64,000 nucleotides of DNA from Calvatia gigantea (GCA_025093985.1 JACAAK010000019.1:62001-126000); one strand, 5' to 3'; counted from the first letter of the stretch, positions 1 through 12,256 are shown. The notes: generated from the letters alone by a model not told the origin. Numbers and translations are program-made.

Positions 1-3000
1 AGAAGTGAACGGCCTCGGGCCATAAGCAACCTGAGGGAACGAGGTGACATGCCGGTGAACAGCATGGTGAAACTCCCACTTCTCGGAGGAAGGGACAGCG
101 AGGAATTCAATGTGCCTCTGGGATCCCCGGAGAGCCATTGTTTAAGCGCCACACACACACCCTGGGACAGCATCTGCCCGGAGTGCATGGATGGATCAAC
201 TGTGAGCTTCGCCGATGCAATAGAATTAGTGAAGACGCGTATGAGCCTGACTTCATCCTGCTTGAGGGCAAAATGAACACCAAGTGCAATGGCCATGAGC
301 TCAGCATCAGGTGCTGTAACTCGGCCTGCCACGTGGGTGATCTCACAGAGACATTTGCATTGGCGATAGACATGGGCAGACGAGACTGCCTGGAACTTGC
401 CATGAAGCGGAAGACTTGCGTCCGTTGCCATATGGACAATCCTGAGGTCCTCTCTGCACTCCCTAAGGCGCACATCAAGAGCATACATATGCGCGGGGTC
501 GGTATTACCCTCCGCAGTGAGCTTCACCTCTATGAACAATACCTGGTCAGGGTGGCAGTCCATCAGGCGGTATCCGGGCCGATTAATTGAGGCCATAGGC
601 TCAAATTCCTTGACAAGGTTTACCAGGTTGGAATCAGCCTGAATTAAGGAGCCTTTAGTCTTCTTGCGAGTCGCAGGGGACATAAGACCGATAGAGCGGG
701 TATGCAGCTTAGCAGACCCAGAATACTCAGGGCTCATGAGAGCCCTAAGGGGGTGATTAGGCGACAGGGTCTTAATCCTGTAGTCTGACCTGACAGCAAG
801 CTTCTGTATATGGAGCTGGATAGGTATGAGACCCGCGAATGACTCTACAGCCCCAGCAGGAGCAGTTTGGAATGCACCTGTAATCCACAGGGCTGCCCGT
901 CTTTGCATGACATTCAGGCTCTTAAGGGCCGCCTTACAGCGGGAGCCCTTGAAAAACCAGAGTTTGAAGCTGTATGTCACAATGGGGACAACACACGACC
1001 AATAGAGGAGGCGCTTCTGCATAGGCCGCAAGCCCCTCGTAGAATTACCAAGCATCTTCATGGCTTTCACTGTAGAAAGTGCCTTGGTAGAGTAGTAGCG
1101 AATGTGTTCCTTGAAAGTAAGGGCACGGTCGAAGTAGAAACCCAAATACCTCCAATAGGGCTTGGGCCAGAGCGGTGTATCACCTGTGAACAGGGCAAAG
1201 CCCAGGTCAATTGGTGGATTATCATCCCCGTGCTTGTGGGAGAAGTGAAAAACCTCAGACTTGTCATGCTCAAGTACCAAGGTGAAGCACTCAAAGAGCC
1301 TGAATATAATACCATATACCTCCTTAGGAGCCACAAGGTTAGAGCCCCAGTCCTTAGACTGGGCAATGATGGTACCATCATCAACATATGACAGAAGGGT
1401 CGTCTCTAAGCGCGACACCTCCCTGTCGAAAAGCCACATTAGTGGAGCTATGTATAAGGCTGACAGGATGGGGGAGAGGGCAGAGCCCTGTCCTACCCCC
1501 ACATCCGATGGAAACAGCTCAGACTTGAAAGAATCCCAGCAATACTGGGTCTTCCATCCTACCAAGTAGTGCGCAAAGAACTCAACCAACTCAGGGGCAA
1601 ATCCTTGCTTGTGGAGTATAGCAACCAGCATGTCATGGTGCAATGATGGAAAGAACTGCGCTATGTCAAATGCCACAACACTAGTCCTGAGGCCCTTGGC
1701 CCAACCCGCTCTTATGATGTGGGTCAGCATCAGGCCAGCATCTTCAGTGGATTGTTGGATCACACCTCCAAGCTGATTAGGGTGAAAGACCCCAAATTTG
1801 ACAGAGTCAAACTGGAGTCTAGTCACGATCATTTTCTCAAACAGCTTACCCAGCATATTGAGAAGGACTATAGGCCGGAAGGCCTTGGGTGTAGAGTATG
1901 CAGGCTTACCTGGCTTAGGGATAATAACTGACATAGACTCTTTAAAATACTCTGGCCAGCAGCCTAGACGAATACAGGCACTAGCTAGACGTACAAAGAT
2001 TGGCAGGGCATCCCCAAGCACGATCTGTTTGAGCATCCTCCATGTAACGTGGTCAGGGCCCAGAGCAGAGATTTTGGAGCAGGCAGACAGTGCATCTACC
2101 AGCTCCTTGTCCGAGAAGTCAACCTACTTCCACTGCAGAAGCACAGGGAGCGGATCAATAACGGGGGTATCACACTCACGCCCGGAGGCAGAGTTGTAGG
2201 TACCGTAAAGGGCCTCCCACAGGGAGTCCATAGTGTGACAAGGCTCCCCCTGATAGGAGATAGCCTCGCATGTGGGCAACTTGCGCGCTTTGACCCATTC
2301 CATAAGGTCCCAAGGGCGCTTGTTGGTCTCAGCAATCTCCTTAATCTTCTCATCAAAGAATTTGTGCTTTTTAGATGCTACAACGCGTCAGAATACCTTC
2401 CAGTCTGCAGGGTGACGGTGCAGTCCTCATCCCACCAAGGCTGAGATTTTGCAGATATGTGCACCTCCACAGTGTGGCGATGCTATGCTGCAGAGAACAC
2501 CGACCCAATAGCTGATGCCAGGACATTAACGTCCCGCACTGAATTAAGGGGACGATCCCAAAGACCATACACCCCTTCTCTGATCTCATCCAGGAACTGC
2601 AATTCTGCAGTTGCTGCTGAGTTCTTGGGAAATGCCCTTCTGACATTCGTGATGTCTTCAGGGCGGATAGGGATCACGACAGACAGTGGATGGTGGTCCG
2701 ATGGACCTATCAGATCCAATCTGATCTGGGGACGCGCGATGCGCCACCTAAGATCGGAAATAAAGATCAGATCAATCACCAATTGGCGTTTGGTCAGATC
2801 TCGAGGTACATGCGTAGAAGCCCTAGAATCTGGCAACCAGATCCCAAGGCCGAGGTCATCAGCAGCTTCAAGAAGCTGCTGGGCAGGTCGGTGGTGATGC
2901 GGAATGTTATTGTCCCACTCACGCGAATGGCAATTAAAATCGCCTCCCATGTAATGCATCTGGGGTAGAGAATCACGCTTCTCATAGAGAAGCCTGATCG

Positions 3001-3434
3001 CAGTGTGCTCATCATCAGAATAAACATTCATGAAATGGCATTCACGGCCATGATTTAAGATGGTGACAACCATCACATCCTGGTGGTCAATAAGGTCCCT
3101 CCTTAACGAGGGCCTCAGTCTCTTGATCCGTGTGTGGACATAAGCCATGACATGGGGTTGATCTCGTTCCTCCACAGAGGAGGCTGGCCTCACCATGTAC
3201 AACCACTCAGGGCGCTTAGGTGCTCCGATCACGGGCTCACCCTCGGCGTCAAGCGTCGAGGGGGCAGATCTTATCGTTTGCCAGGGTGGCTCCTGGATAA
3301 ACATGATGTCGAAGTTGTCTTTTTCAGACTCTAGCAATGTGTCCAATAACATGTAATTCTTCGCTACGTTAAATGACAGTATACGTATTTTACCCTTCAC
3401 GAAACGCCTCAATTCATCAGGCTCGGGGTTCATT
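1..3434 (-). pseudogene. Tad-A ORF2 (endonuclease-RT-RNase H), decayed, 3' partial
   Basis: Remnant of the LINE polyprotein that nicks the target (APE endonuclease) and copies element RNA into it (reverse transcriptase, RNase H). The endonuclease part is still open from 3433 to 2483 and shows the N-terminal FNVAKNY motif, an FIQEPPW motif, GGDFNCHSREWD and SDHHPL. Downstream the frame is broken repeatedly: the RT region (about 2480-1060) and the RNase H region (about 600-1) survive only as short open pieces. It starts at the ATG overlapping the ORF1 stop near 3431. It is not expected to give a functional protein. Identity is certain by comparison with Tad-D and Tad-K in this window. Confidence 0.92.
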
Positions 3435-4346
3435 GTGTGGATGCTGAAGTGTTATCAGCAGATCGTGACACCATCCTTGAGAGACGATGTTCACTCACCT
3501 TTCTGTAGTGCTCTTTGATCCACTTGGCCTCATACCGGTGGCGCCAAAGCTGGCACGAATGGGAGTCGGCGCAGTGCTCACCACCGCAGTTAAGACATTT
3601 GAATTTGTGGGGACACGGTTGTCCCTCCGGGGTAGCCTTGTTGAGATCCTTAGGATGACAACAACCGGCGACGGCGTGATGGTTCTCAGAGGCGTGAGGC
3701 CCAGTGCAGATAAGGCATCTGTTCAACCGAGATCGACAGATAGCAGTGGGGTGGCCCCAGTACCAGCAACGCTGACACCAGGGGACCCTGGTATGGGCAG
3801 AGGCCTGCTGCACACGGCAGGAGTGCGTTCCGATCTGGACGGTGCGCCCCACAAGGCGTTTCATCTGGGTGCCAGTCTTGGAGTTGGCTAGGTCAAGCCA
3901 AGCTGTGCAGGTGTCAGAGCTAGCGGAGTTGCGCGAGATGTGCGGGGTATGAGACAGCATGGCGAAGTCCTCGCAGTGTGGAGACTTTGACAGATGGCCC
4001 AGGAGCCGTTCGACAGTCATGGCTTTGCGGCCGAGTTCATTGATGAATGGAATATCCACAATCCTGACATAGGACGTGGAGTCGGGGACACAGAGCTGGA
4101 GCTTGATGCCCTCAGCAACCGCCTTGTGGGCCCACTCATTGATGATGGCAACATCCTTCAGAGTGGGGGCATAGTTGGTGAGCAACGACCAAGAGTTGGC
4201 TGTGCTCGAGCAAACCGACTCGATCCTGCAGTGGACACGAGCTTGTACAAGGCCCCTGTTGATGACCTCAACAAAGTGATTAGTTTGAGGGCGGGGGGCA
4301 CCTTCCAGCACAGCAACTGCAGTCATGAGAAGCTGTCGACGGTTGG

Positions 4347-4971
4347 TGTTACGTGCGTTACCTTACTTCGCAACCAGGCCCAGATCGTCTCCACTCAGGG
4401 AGAGGTTCAACGCTATAGCCCAGGAGTATTTGACAAGTCTCAATGACTTCTGTGCAGGCTTCGGATCGCTCCCTCGAGTAGAAGCTCGCGCTTGCCTGAG
4501 AAGTCCGAGTTAAATGTCACTGCAGTCCCCAAGGTTGTTAGCCTTGTAGCAGATGAGCGAAGATAAGGAAGCTTGTTACTAGAATAACCTAAAGTAATAC
4601 AAAGTACTACTTAAGGTTTATATACTAGCTACGAATAAGAGATGAGAGATTACGTAGTAAGTAGATATGAGTCAATGAGAACTACTACGGGTTAATTGGT
4701 AATCTAAGGAATCGTAGGGATAGGTGAAATGAATAGAAGAACGAGTACGAGTCATAAGAAGACGGAGTCAGGTAAAGAGAAGTACAATGGTGGAAAAGAT
4801 GAAGGTGAAACAGGAACATGACTCAGGATGAATCATAAGAAGCGAAGGTAGAAGTACATGTGATAAATAAATAAAGAACGGACCGGGGTATACAGGAAGA
4901 AGAATGGAAAGTCTGTACGGAAAGTTAATACGTTGATGCGAAGAGTCCGGGGGTGTGGTAAGTTCGTAACA
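4347..4971 (-). repeat. Solo LTR of the Gypsy family, 5-bp TSD
   Basis: A 625-bp block that is absent from other copies of ORF1. It begins TGTTACG and ends CGTAACA, and it matches the two 628-bp LTRs of the Gypsy element at 48853-49480 and 57373-58000. It is flanked by GTTGG at 4342-4346 and 4972-4976, and the other LINE copies have one GTTGG at this site. It therefore marks an insertion later reduced to one LTR by LTR-LTR recombination. The strand is given by analogy with the Gypsy element, whose internal region reads on the minus strand beside identically oriented LTRs. Confidence 0.95.
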
Positions 4972-5523
4972 GTTGGGACCAGCCGTGACATTGTCAGGGC
5001 GCTTGGACTTGCCTTGCACTGAGGATTCAGCCTCACAAGCCATAGCTACGACTCACTTGGGTTCAAGCTCTGGGAACGACTGCGCAACGTGCACCACTGT
5101 AACCACAGGGATTTGGGCAGACTTGCCCTTACCAGAAGAAGATAGCGTCTGCACATATGAGGACGGCACCGCCTTCTTCTTCTTGGTGATGTTGAGAGGG
5201 CACACTGGACCAGGTTGGACCAGTGCGCTCCTTCATTGCTGCTGCAGGGCAAGGCACTTTGCCTCTGCGTTCTTTTGGATTGACTCGATGAGATCCCGCT
5301 CACGACGAGCAGGACAGATGGGCTGAAACGGAGGTGGTGGTGCGGGAGCTCTAACCAGCTTCAATCTGCCGGATCTAGACGTAGAGCCTCCCATATCAGT
5401 GTCAACATCGCCTGAGCCAGACGGCCGGGGCAGAGGAGTAGCTCTCCTGGCTGGCAGGGGTTGAGCGTAGCGAGAGGCAATGTTGGCCACAGCGTGACCT
5501 CTGAGCCAACTCGGATTAGATTG

Positions 5524-5831
5524 TGTTAGAAGTGGTGAATCAGTGCCTTGAACTATTTTTAGATCCATCTCATACATTGTGTCATCATGACGTGTTTACT
5601 CCATGATGACGTCATTCATGATGTCATCTCTTTTGTTCCAGAACATTCTGTATGTTTTGTTCCAGTACTGATAGTAAATAATGTATGTAGTATATAGTTA
5701 TGTACTCACCAAGGTCAATCCCTTGTCGAGTTACACCTCGAATACTACGATCTTCACTTTATTGTGATTTCTGCTCTAGGCCACTTAGCGCCACTCAGGA
5801 GACTTCGTTGATGTCTTCATTTATTCTAACA
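5524..5831. repeat. Solo LTR of a second, otherwise absent LTR retrotransposon, 5-bp TSD
   Basis: A 308-bp AT-richer block that interrupts ORF1 of Tad-A. It starts TGTTAGAA and ends TTCTAACA, a perfect 8-bp terminal inverted repeat of the TG...CA type. It is flanked by GATTG at 5519-5523 and 5832-5836, and the empty site in other LINE copies has a single near-identical GACTG. It does not resemble the Copia or Gypsy LTRs of this window beyond TGTTAG. No internal region of this family is present, so class (Copia or Gypsy) and orientation are unknown. Confidence 0.88.
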
Positions 5832-6478
5832 GATTGACCAGTTGGAGAGCAATCCAACCAGCCATTATTAGCCAGGGACTGGACAAACACCAAGGCGGCG
5901 CCCAGTACCACTGTGGTAGACTCTACGTTAAGTGGCATAGCATGTACGGACCTGAACCAGGAGGCCAGATTGTGCAGGGATTCAGCTGCGCCTTGGACGT
6001 CCACAGTGAGGTGTTCTTTGTCACCTGCCAATGCCGCTACGGATGGAGCATACTCCAAATCGCCGAACGACTCCACTGACATATCCCTGCCAGTGGAGCT
6101 CCCAGGGGGATCAGTGACGATCGCAGAGGCAGCAGCCCCAGGGGCCACCACCTCGTCCTCGTCATCGTTGAAAGGGTCTGCCATCTCCATTGGCACAGGA
6201 GAGGGGGAGGTTGCATGAGAGGGAGCATGGGACCGAGGTCGGGCGGTTCCACTTGAGGAGGTTGTTGATGGTGGCCGTGCCATGATTGGGACGGCGGCGT
6301 ACCATTGGTGCGTGCCCTCCCCAGCGGATGCCTGGGTCGAGGCGCAGGTTTGGTAGTAGGGCTGTGGCTGCTGGGAGCCCACACCCGGAATACAAGCAAT
6401 CGGGTCAGGGGACGATTGCAGTGGGACCGGGTCGTCAGCCCACGGGTCATTAGATGAGCTGGGTGGCCTGCGGCTCAT

Positions 6479-6602
6479 ACCAGCAAGTGATTCAGCAACT
6501 AGGGATGGACCCTAGCCAAGCGTTGGGGTTATGGTGTATTCGATTCGACTAGACTACAGTAACCACCCCTTTGATGGTGGTGGTTGCTGGAAAAGGAAGG
6601 TG
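6479..6602 (-). promoter_or_regulatory. Tad-A 5' UTR
   Basis: About 124 bp from the ORF1 start to the 5' end, the same length and sequence type as in Tad-J, Tad-K and Tad-L. Internal promoters of LINEs lie in the 5' UTR, so promoter function is inferred from family knowledge and not seen as a motif. Confidence 0.6.
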
Positions 6603-7727
6603 GTGGACAGCATGGTGAAACTCCCACTTCTCGGAGGAAGGGACAGTGAGAAATTCAATGCACCTCTGGGGATCCCCAGAGAGCCACTGCTTAAGCACCA
6701 CACACATACCCTGGGACAGCATCTGCCCAGAGTGCATGGACGGATCAACTGCAAGCTTCACTGATGCAATAGAATCAGTGAAGACATGTATGAGCCTGAT
6801 GTTATCCTGCTTGAGGGCAAAATGAACGCCAAGCACAATGGCCATGAGCTCAGCATCAGGTACTGTAACTCGGCCTGCCACGTGAGTGATCTCCTGGAGA
6901 CACTCACATCGGCGATAGACATGGGCAGATGAAACTGCCTGGAACTTGCCATGAAGCAGAAGACTTGCGTCTGTCGCCATGTGGACAATCCTGAGATCCT
7001 CCCTGCACTCCCTAAGGCATGCGTTGAGAGCATACATATGCGCAGGGTCAGTATTACCCTCTGCATTGAGTTTCACCTCCATGAACAACACCTGGTCAGG
7101 GTGGCAGTCCATCAGGTGGTATCCAGGCCGATTAATTGAGGCTATAGGCTCAAATTCCTCGATGAGGTTCACCAGGTTGGCATTAGCCTGGACTAAGGAG
7201 CCTTTAGTCTTCTTGCGAATCACAGGAGACATAAGACCGACAGAGCGGGCATACAGCTTAGCAGACCCAGAGTACTCAGGGCTCATAAGGGCCCTAAGGG
7301 GATGATTAGGTGACAGGGTCTTAATCCTGTAGTCCGACCTGATAGCAAGCTTCTGTATATGAAGCTGGATAGGTATGAGACCTGCGAATGACTCTGCGGC
7401 CCCAGTAGGGGCAGTCCGGAATGCACCTGTAATCCACAGGGCTGCCCGTCTCTGCATGACATTCAGGCTCTTAAGGGCTGCCTTGCAGCAGGAACTCTTG
7501 AAGAACCAGAGTTTGAAGCCATATATCGCAATGGGAACAACACACGACCGATAGAGAAGGTGCTTCTGCATAGGCCACAAGCCCCTCGTCGAGTTACCAA
7601 GCATTTTCATGGCTTTCACTGTAGACAGTGCTTTGGTAGAATAATAACGAACATGCTCCTTAAATGTAAGGGCACGGTCGAAGTAGAAACCCAAGTACCT
7701 CCAATAGGGCTTGGGTCAGAGCGGTGT
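6603..7727 (-). pseudogene. Tad-B ORF2 fragment, end of RT to RNase H
   Basis: Open in one frame from about 7727 to 6603. It encodes the RT C-terminal block GFYFDRALTFKEHVRYYSTK, the linker, and the RNase H part with MATDASLLLHG (first Asp), ELMAIVLGVHFAL (Glu) and VFTDSIASVKL (Asp). It then runs into the 5' UTR of Tad-A, so the C-terminal zinc motif is missing here. The N-terminal side continues at 10998 after Tad-C. This is a dead fragment. Confidence 0.9.
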
Positions 7728-7748
7728 TTTTTTTTTTTTTTTTTTTTT

Positions 7749-8475
7749 AAATCAAGGCTTGCACCAATTTATAATGCAGTGCCCAATCGCAGTCTGCATG
7801 TAGCAGAGTACAAATCCCCTAACTACAAAGTCCGATGAGTTAAGAGTAATCTACCTTTCACAAACAGCCCACCCCAGCCCAAGCCGTACTAACCAAGGCT
7901 TTCCAGCCCAACCCGAGCCAAGCTGCCCCCTACTGAATAAACTACCCCAGTTGCCCAAAATGCCCATCACACTGAGGAAGACCCAGATGCCCAGGTCTTG
8001 TGGTGTACACCCAGTGACACACCGTCGCAGAGCGACGGTGCCCTGATCATCCCTCCAGAGGCGGACTCAGCAGCAACAGCAGCCGAGTGCCCTCAGGGGG
8101 ACAAGTGTAGTCAGGAGAGCCAGCGCAAGAGGCCCCCGCTTGGAGCCACCTTATCCCCAGCTTCCCAGGTGAAAGGGTATCAGCCCAGCCCTGATCCAGA
8201 ACAGCACAGCAGGCAAGGCAGCAACTCGAAGCGTCGCCTAGATAGTGCCCAAGAAAGCAGCTTGGTAGGACAAGCCTGCACTGCCACCCGGGGACCCCAC
8301 CCCCGTTGTTTAAGCCTTTGCCCTCCGCGAAGCCCCAGACCTGGCCCAGGAAAGGAGCACCACCAGCCAAAGCCAGAAGTACCCCCCAGGGACCCCACCC
8401 CTGTTGCCTTAAAACTTTTTCACCCAGTAGGCCAAAAGACCAGCGACCCCGCAGGAGCTCCCCACACGCGCCAGC
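7749..8475 (-). other. Tad-C 3' UTR with two conserved hairpins
   Basis: GC-rich 3' UTR of about 0.7 kb. Hairpin one is at 8020-8040 (stem CACCGTCGC/GCGACGGTG, loop AGA). Hairpin two is at 7774-7799, next to the poly(A), with outer stem ATGCAG/CTGCAT. Both stems keep pairing although their sequences differ from those of Tad-K. The outer arms differ at paired positions. Confidence 0.75.
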
Positions 8476-10988
8476 TCAGCTGATCCCAGCATCATCTGGT
8501 CTGAACACAAAAGCCCCAGGGTTCACGTTCAGGAAATCAATCAGCTCACGAATGGTCTGAGGAGGTCTGCCAAGTTCCCATTTGTGGTTGGGACACCTGA
8601 TGAATATGTGATAGCACCCCTCGAGAGCAGCACCACACGAACAGCCAACGCCTTCGTTAGGAAAGAATCGTACCCGGCACGACCCAATCAGAGCATGACC
8701 TGTAACGGCACGCATGGCCCTCGCACATAGCGAGTTAGAGCTGCTAACATGAGGGAGCCAGGGCCCACCAGAAAGGTAGGTTGGCTTCCCTGGAATAGAT
8801 GGGTCCGCCCTGGAGGCAAGATCCATGTTGCTATGCCCCTTGTAAGAAGAGGTAGAGTACAGCTGACGCCATGACTCCAGAACATCATCGACCGCCTCTT
8901 TGCGCAGGCGGGCAATAGAAGTGAACGGCCTCAGGCTGTAAGCGACCTGAGGGAACGAGGTGACATGCCGGTGCACAGCATAGTGGAACTCCCACTTCTC
9001 GGAAGAAGGGACAGCGAGAAATTCAATGCCCCTCCGGGGATCCCCAGAGAGCCATCATTTAAGCACCACACATACCCCTTGGAACAGCATCTGCCCGGAA
9101 TGTGTAGATGGATCAACTGCAAGCTTCACTGACACAATAGAATCAGTGAATACACGTATGAGCCTGACGTCATCCTGCTTAAGAGCAAAATGAATGCCAA
9201 GTGCAATGGCCATGAGCTCAGCATCAGGTGCTGTAACTCACCCTGCTACGCGAGTGATCTCATGGAGACACTCCCGCTGGTGATAGACATGGGCAGATGA
9301 GACTGCCTGGAACTTGCCATGGAGTGGCAGACTTGCATCTGTCACCATATGGACAATCCCGAGGTCCTCTCTGCACTCCCTAAGGCACACGTCGAGAGCA
9401 TACATATGCTCGGGGTTGGTATTACCCTCTGCATTGAGTTTCACCTCCATGAATGACACCTGGTCAGGGTGGCAATCCATCAGGTGGTATCCAGGCCGAT
9501 TGATTGAGGCCATAGGCTCAAATTCCTCGACGAGGTTTACCAGGTTGGCATCAGCCTGGATTAAGAAGCCCTTAGTCCTCTTGTGAGTAGCAGGAGACAT
9601 AAGACCGATGGAGCGAGTATGCAGCTTAGCAGACCCAGAATACTCAGGGCTCATAAGGGCCCTGAGGGGATGGTTAGGTGACAGGGTCTTGATCCTGTAG
9701 TCCGACCTGACAGCAAGCTTCTGTATGTGAAGCTGGATGGGTATGAGACCTGCGAACGACTCTGTGGCCCCAGTAGGGGCAGTCCGGAATGCACCTGTAA
9801 TCCACAGGGCCGCCCGTCTCTGCATGACATTCAGGCTCTTAAGGGCTGCTTTACAGCGGGATCCCTTGAAGAACCAGAGTTTGAAGCCGTATGTCACAAT
9901 GGGGACAACACACGACCGATAGAGGAGGCACTTCTGCATAGGCCGCAAGCCCCTCATAGAGTTATCAAGCATCTTCATGGCTTTCACTGTAGAAAGTGCC
10001 TTGGTAGAGTAGTAGTGAATGTGTTCCTTGAAAGTAAGGGCACGGTCGAAGTAGAAACCCAAATACCTCCAATAGGGTTTGGGCCAGAGCGGCGTATCAC
10101 CAGTGAATGGGGCAAAGCCCAGGTCAATTGGTGGATTATCATCCCCATGTTTGTGGGAGAAGTGAAAAACCTCAGACTTGTCATGCTCAAGTACCAAGGC
10201 GAAGTGCTCAAAGAGCCTGAATATAATACCATATGCCTCCTTAAGAGCCACAAGGTTAGAGCCCCAGTCCTTAGACTGGGCAATGATGGTACCATCATCA
10301 ACATATGACAGAAGGGTCGTCCCTAAGTGCGACACCTCCCTGTCGAAAAGCCACATTAGCGGAGCTATGTATAAGGCTGACAGGACGGGGGAGAGGGCAG
10401 AGCCCTGTCCTACCCCCATATCTGATGGAAACAGCTCAGACTTGAAAGAATCCCAGCAATACTGGGTCTTCCGTCCTACCAAGTAGTGCGCAAAGAACTC
10501 AACCAACTCAGGGGCAAATCCTTGCTTGTGGAGTATAGCAACCAGCATATCATGGTGCAATGATGGGAAGAACTGCGCTATGTCAAATGCCACAGTGCTA
10601 GTCCTGAGGCCCTTGGCCCAACCCGCTCTTACGATGTGGGTCAGCATCAGGCCAGCATCTTCAGTGGATTGTTGGATCACACCTCCAAGCTGATTAGGGT
10701 GAAAGACCCCAAATTTGACAGAGTCAAACTGGAGTCTAGTCGTGATCATTTTCTCAAACAGCTTACCCAGCGTGTTGAGAAGAACTATAGGCCAGAAGGC
10801 CTTGGGTGTAGAGTATGCAGGCTTACCCGGCTTAGGGATAATAACCGACATAGACTCTTTAAAATACTCTGGCTAGCAGCCTAGACGAATACAGGCACTA
10901 GCTAGACGTACGAAGATCGGCAGGGAGTCCCCAAGCATGATCTGTTTGAGCATCCTCCATGTAATGTGGTCGGGGCCTGGAGCAGGTT
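8476..10988 (-). pseudogene. Tad-C ORF2, RT to C-terminus, nonsense-mutated
   Basis: Encodes RT (SVIIPKPGKPAYSTPKAF, VAFDIAQFFPSLHH, LLSYVDDGTIIAQ) and the first RNase H motif (MVTDASLPLHG) in one frame from 10851 to 9238. There a TGA replaces the CGA (Arg) seen in the sequence after RVAGR of other copies. A further open piece, 8976-8476, carries the C-terminal region with the CSCGAALEGCYHIFIRC zinc motif and the normal end RPDDAGIS. At least one more break lies between 8977 and 9237. Many differences from Tad-K are transitions. Confidence 0.9.
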
Positions 10989-10998
10989 AGAGCGGTGT

Positions 10999-12034
10999 AT
11001 CACCAGTGAACGGGGCAAAGCCCAGGTCAATTGGTGGATTATCATCCCCGTGCTTGTGGGAAAAGTGAAAGACCTCAGACTTGTCATGTTCAAGTACCAA
11101 GGCGAAGCACTCAAAGAGCCTGAATATAATACCATATGCCTCCTTAAAAGCCACAAGGTTGGACTTCCAGTCCTTAGACTGGGCAATGATGGTACCATCA
11201 TCGACATATGACAGAAGGGTCATCCCTAAGCGTGACGCCTCCATGTCAAAAAGCCACATTAGCAAAGCTATGTATAAGGCTGATAGGACGGAGGAGAGGG
11301 CAGATCCCTACCCTATCCCCACATCCGATGGAAACAGCTCGGACTTGAAAGAATCCCAGCAATACTGGGTCTTCCGTCCTACCAAGTAGTATGCAAAGAA
11401 CTCAACCAACTCAGGGGCAAATCCTTGCTTGCGGAGTATTGCAACCAGCATATCATGGTGCAGCAATGGGAAGAACTGTGCTATGTCAAATGCCACAATG
11501 CTAGTCCTGAGACCCTTAGCCCAACCCGCTCTTACGATGTGGGTCAGCATTAGGCCAGCATCTTCAGTGGACTGTTGGATCACACCTCCAAGCTGATTAG
11601 GGTGAAAGACCCCAAATTTGACAGAGTCAAACTGGAGCCTAGTCGCGATCATTTTCTCAAACAGCTTACCCAGCATGTTGAGAAGAACTATAGGCCTAAA
11701 GGCCTTGGGCGTAGAGTATGCAGGCTTACCTGGCTTAGGGATAATAACTGACATAGATTCTTTGAAATACTCTGGCCAGCAGCCTAGACAAATACAGGCA
11801 CTAGCTAGACATACGAAGACTAGCAGGGCATCCCTAAGCACAATCTATTTGAGCATCCTCTACATAACGTGGTCGGGGCCCGGAGCAGAGACTTTGGAAC
11901 AGGCAGACAATGTATCTGTCAGTTCCTTGTCTGAGAAGTCAACTCACCCCCACTGTGGAAGCGCAGGGAGCGGATCAATAATGGGGGTATCACATTCACA
12001 CCCAGAGGCGGAGTTGTAGGTACCGTGAAGGGCC
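10999..12034 (-). pseudogene. Tad-B ORF2 fragment, RT core
   Basis: Continuation of Tad-B to the right of Tad-C. Two open pieces (11841-11308 and 11265-10987) carry the RT fingers and palm: FRPIVLLNMLGKLFEKMIATR, VAFDIAQFFPLLHH and LLSYVDDGTIIAQ (YVDD catalytic motif). A frame break lies between them near 11300. The fragment ends at about 12034, shortly before the endonuclease-RT linker would be complete. Confidence 0.88.
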
Positions 12035-12256
12035 CTCCTAGGGAATGGACTTCATCTCCTGTTGCTCATCTGGAGTAGGAACATTGGCAGAGAGGTCAAG
12101 ACCAGGACTGAGAGGAGTCTTCACAGGATTGCAGTCATCCATCTTGAAGCACTCAAGGAGCTCCTGTATGTATTGTAACTAGGAGAGGGAGATGGTGTGG
12201 TTGGCCAAGTCCTACTTCACCTGTACAGCCAGTAGCCAGCTCGTAGGGCCAAGATC

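Larger units (their letters stand above)
3431..6478 (-). pseudogene. Tad-A ORF1 (Gag-like zinc-knuckle protein), interrupted by two solo LTRs
   Basis: ORF1 encodes the nucleic-acid-binding protein of the LINE ribonucleoprotein. The C-terminal part (4326-3430) is open and keeps the zinc-knuckle region with WCQRCWYWGHPTAIC. The middle part (about 5518-4977) and the N-terminal part (6478-5837, starting MSRRPPSSSNDPWADD) are separated from it by solo LTRs at 4347-4971 and 5524-5831. The middle part also has a stop after the LQQQ stretch where intact copies have Arg. The 701-aa ORF1 of Tad-J and Tad-K shows the original layout. Confidence 0.92.
1..6602 (-). mobile_element. Tad-A: Tad-like LINE, complete 5' end, 3' end outside window
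   Basis: Minus-strand copy of the window's main LINE family. Reading from 6602 leftwards it has the 5' UTR starting CACCTTCC, ORF1, ORF2, and then leaves the window within the C-terminal part of ORF2. Its 5' end at 6602 coincides with the 5' ends of Tad-J, Tad-K and Tad-L, so it is a full 5' end. It lies inside Tad-B, which resumes at 6603. The copy is old: both ORFs have many stops and transition-type changes, and two LTR retrotransposons have inserted and collapsed to solo LTRs at 4347-4971 and 5524-5831. Confidence 0.93.
7728..10988 (-). mobile_element. Tad-C: 5'-truncated LINE with poly(A) and 10-bp TSD
   Basis: The 3' end is at the left: poly(A) appears as T at 7728-7748, then the 3' UTR to 8475, then ORF2 to the truncation point at 10988. 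It is inserted in Tad-B and flanked by AGAGCGGTGT at 7718-7727 and 10989-10998, with one further mismatch if extended two bases outward. About 3.26 kb long, it is a normal 5'-truncated product of target-primed reverse transcription. Confidence 0.93.
6603..12034 (-). mobile_element. Tad-B: LINE fragment split by Tad-C
   Basis: Minus-strand LINE made of two pieces, 6603-7727 (RT end to RNase H) and 10999-12034 (RT core), which join across Tad-C. The pieces fit end to end at a duplicated AGAGCGGTGT. The left part of Tad-B was displaced outside the window by Tad-A. On the right it stops at about 12034 against Copia sequence, which looks like a 5'-truncated insertion into the Copia fragment. It shares variants with Tad-A, such as the GGTGAAAC form in the RNase H region, suggesting the same subfamily. 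Confidence 0.85.

Noticed and set aside
138..590. Many open frames of 60-190 codons antisense to ORF1/ORF2, such as 138-590, 24768-25259 and 39610-40158
   Set aside because: They lie exactly opposite conserved LINE coding sequence and recur with it; they are shadows of GC-rich coding frames.
2483..3433. Host AP-endonuclease-like gene
   Set aside because: It is the N-terminal domain of LINE ORF2, continuous with RT sequence and overlapping ORF1 by ATGA.
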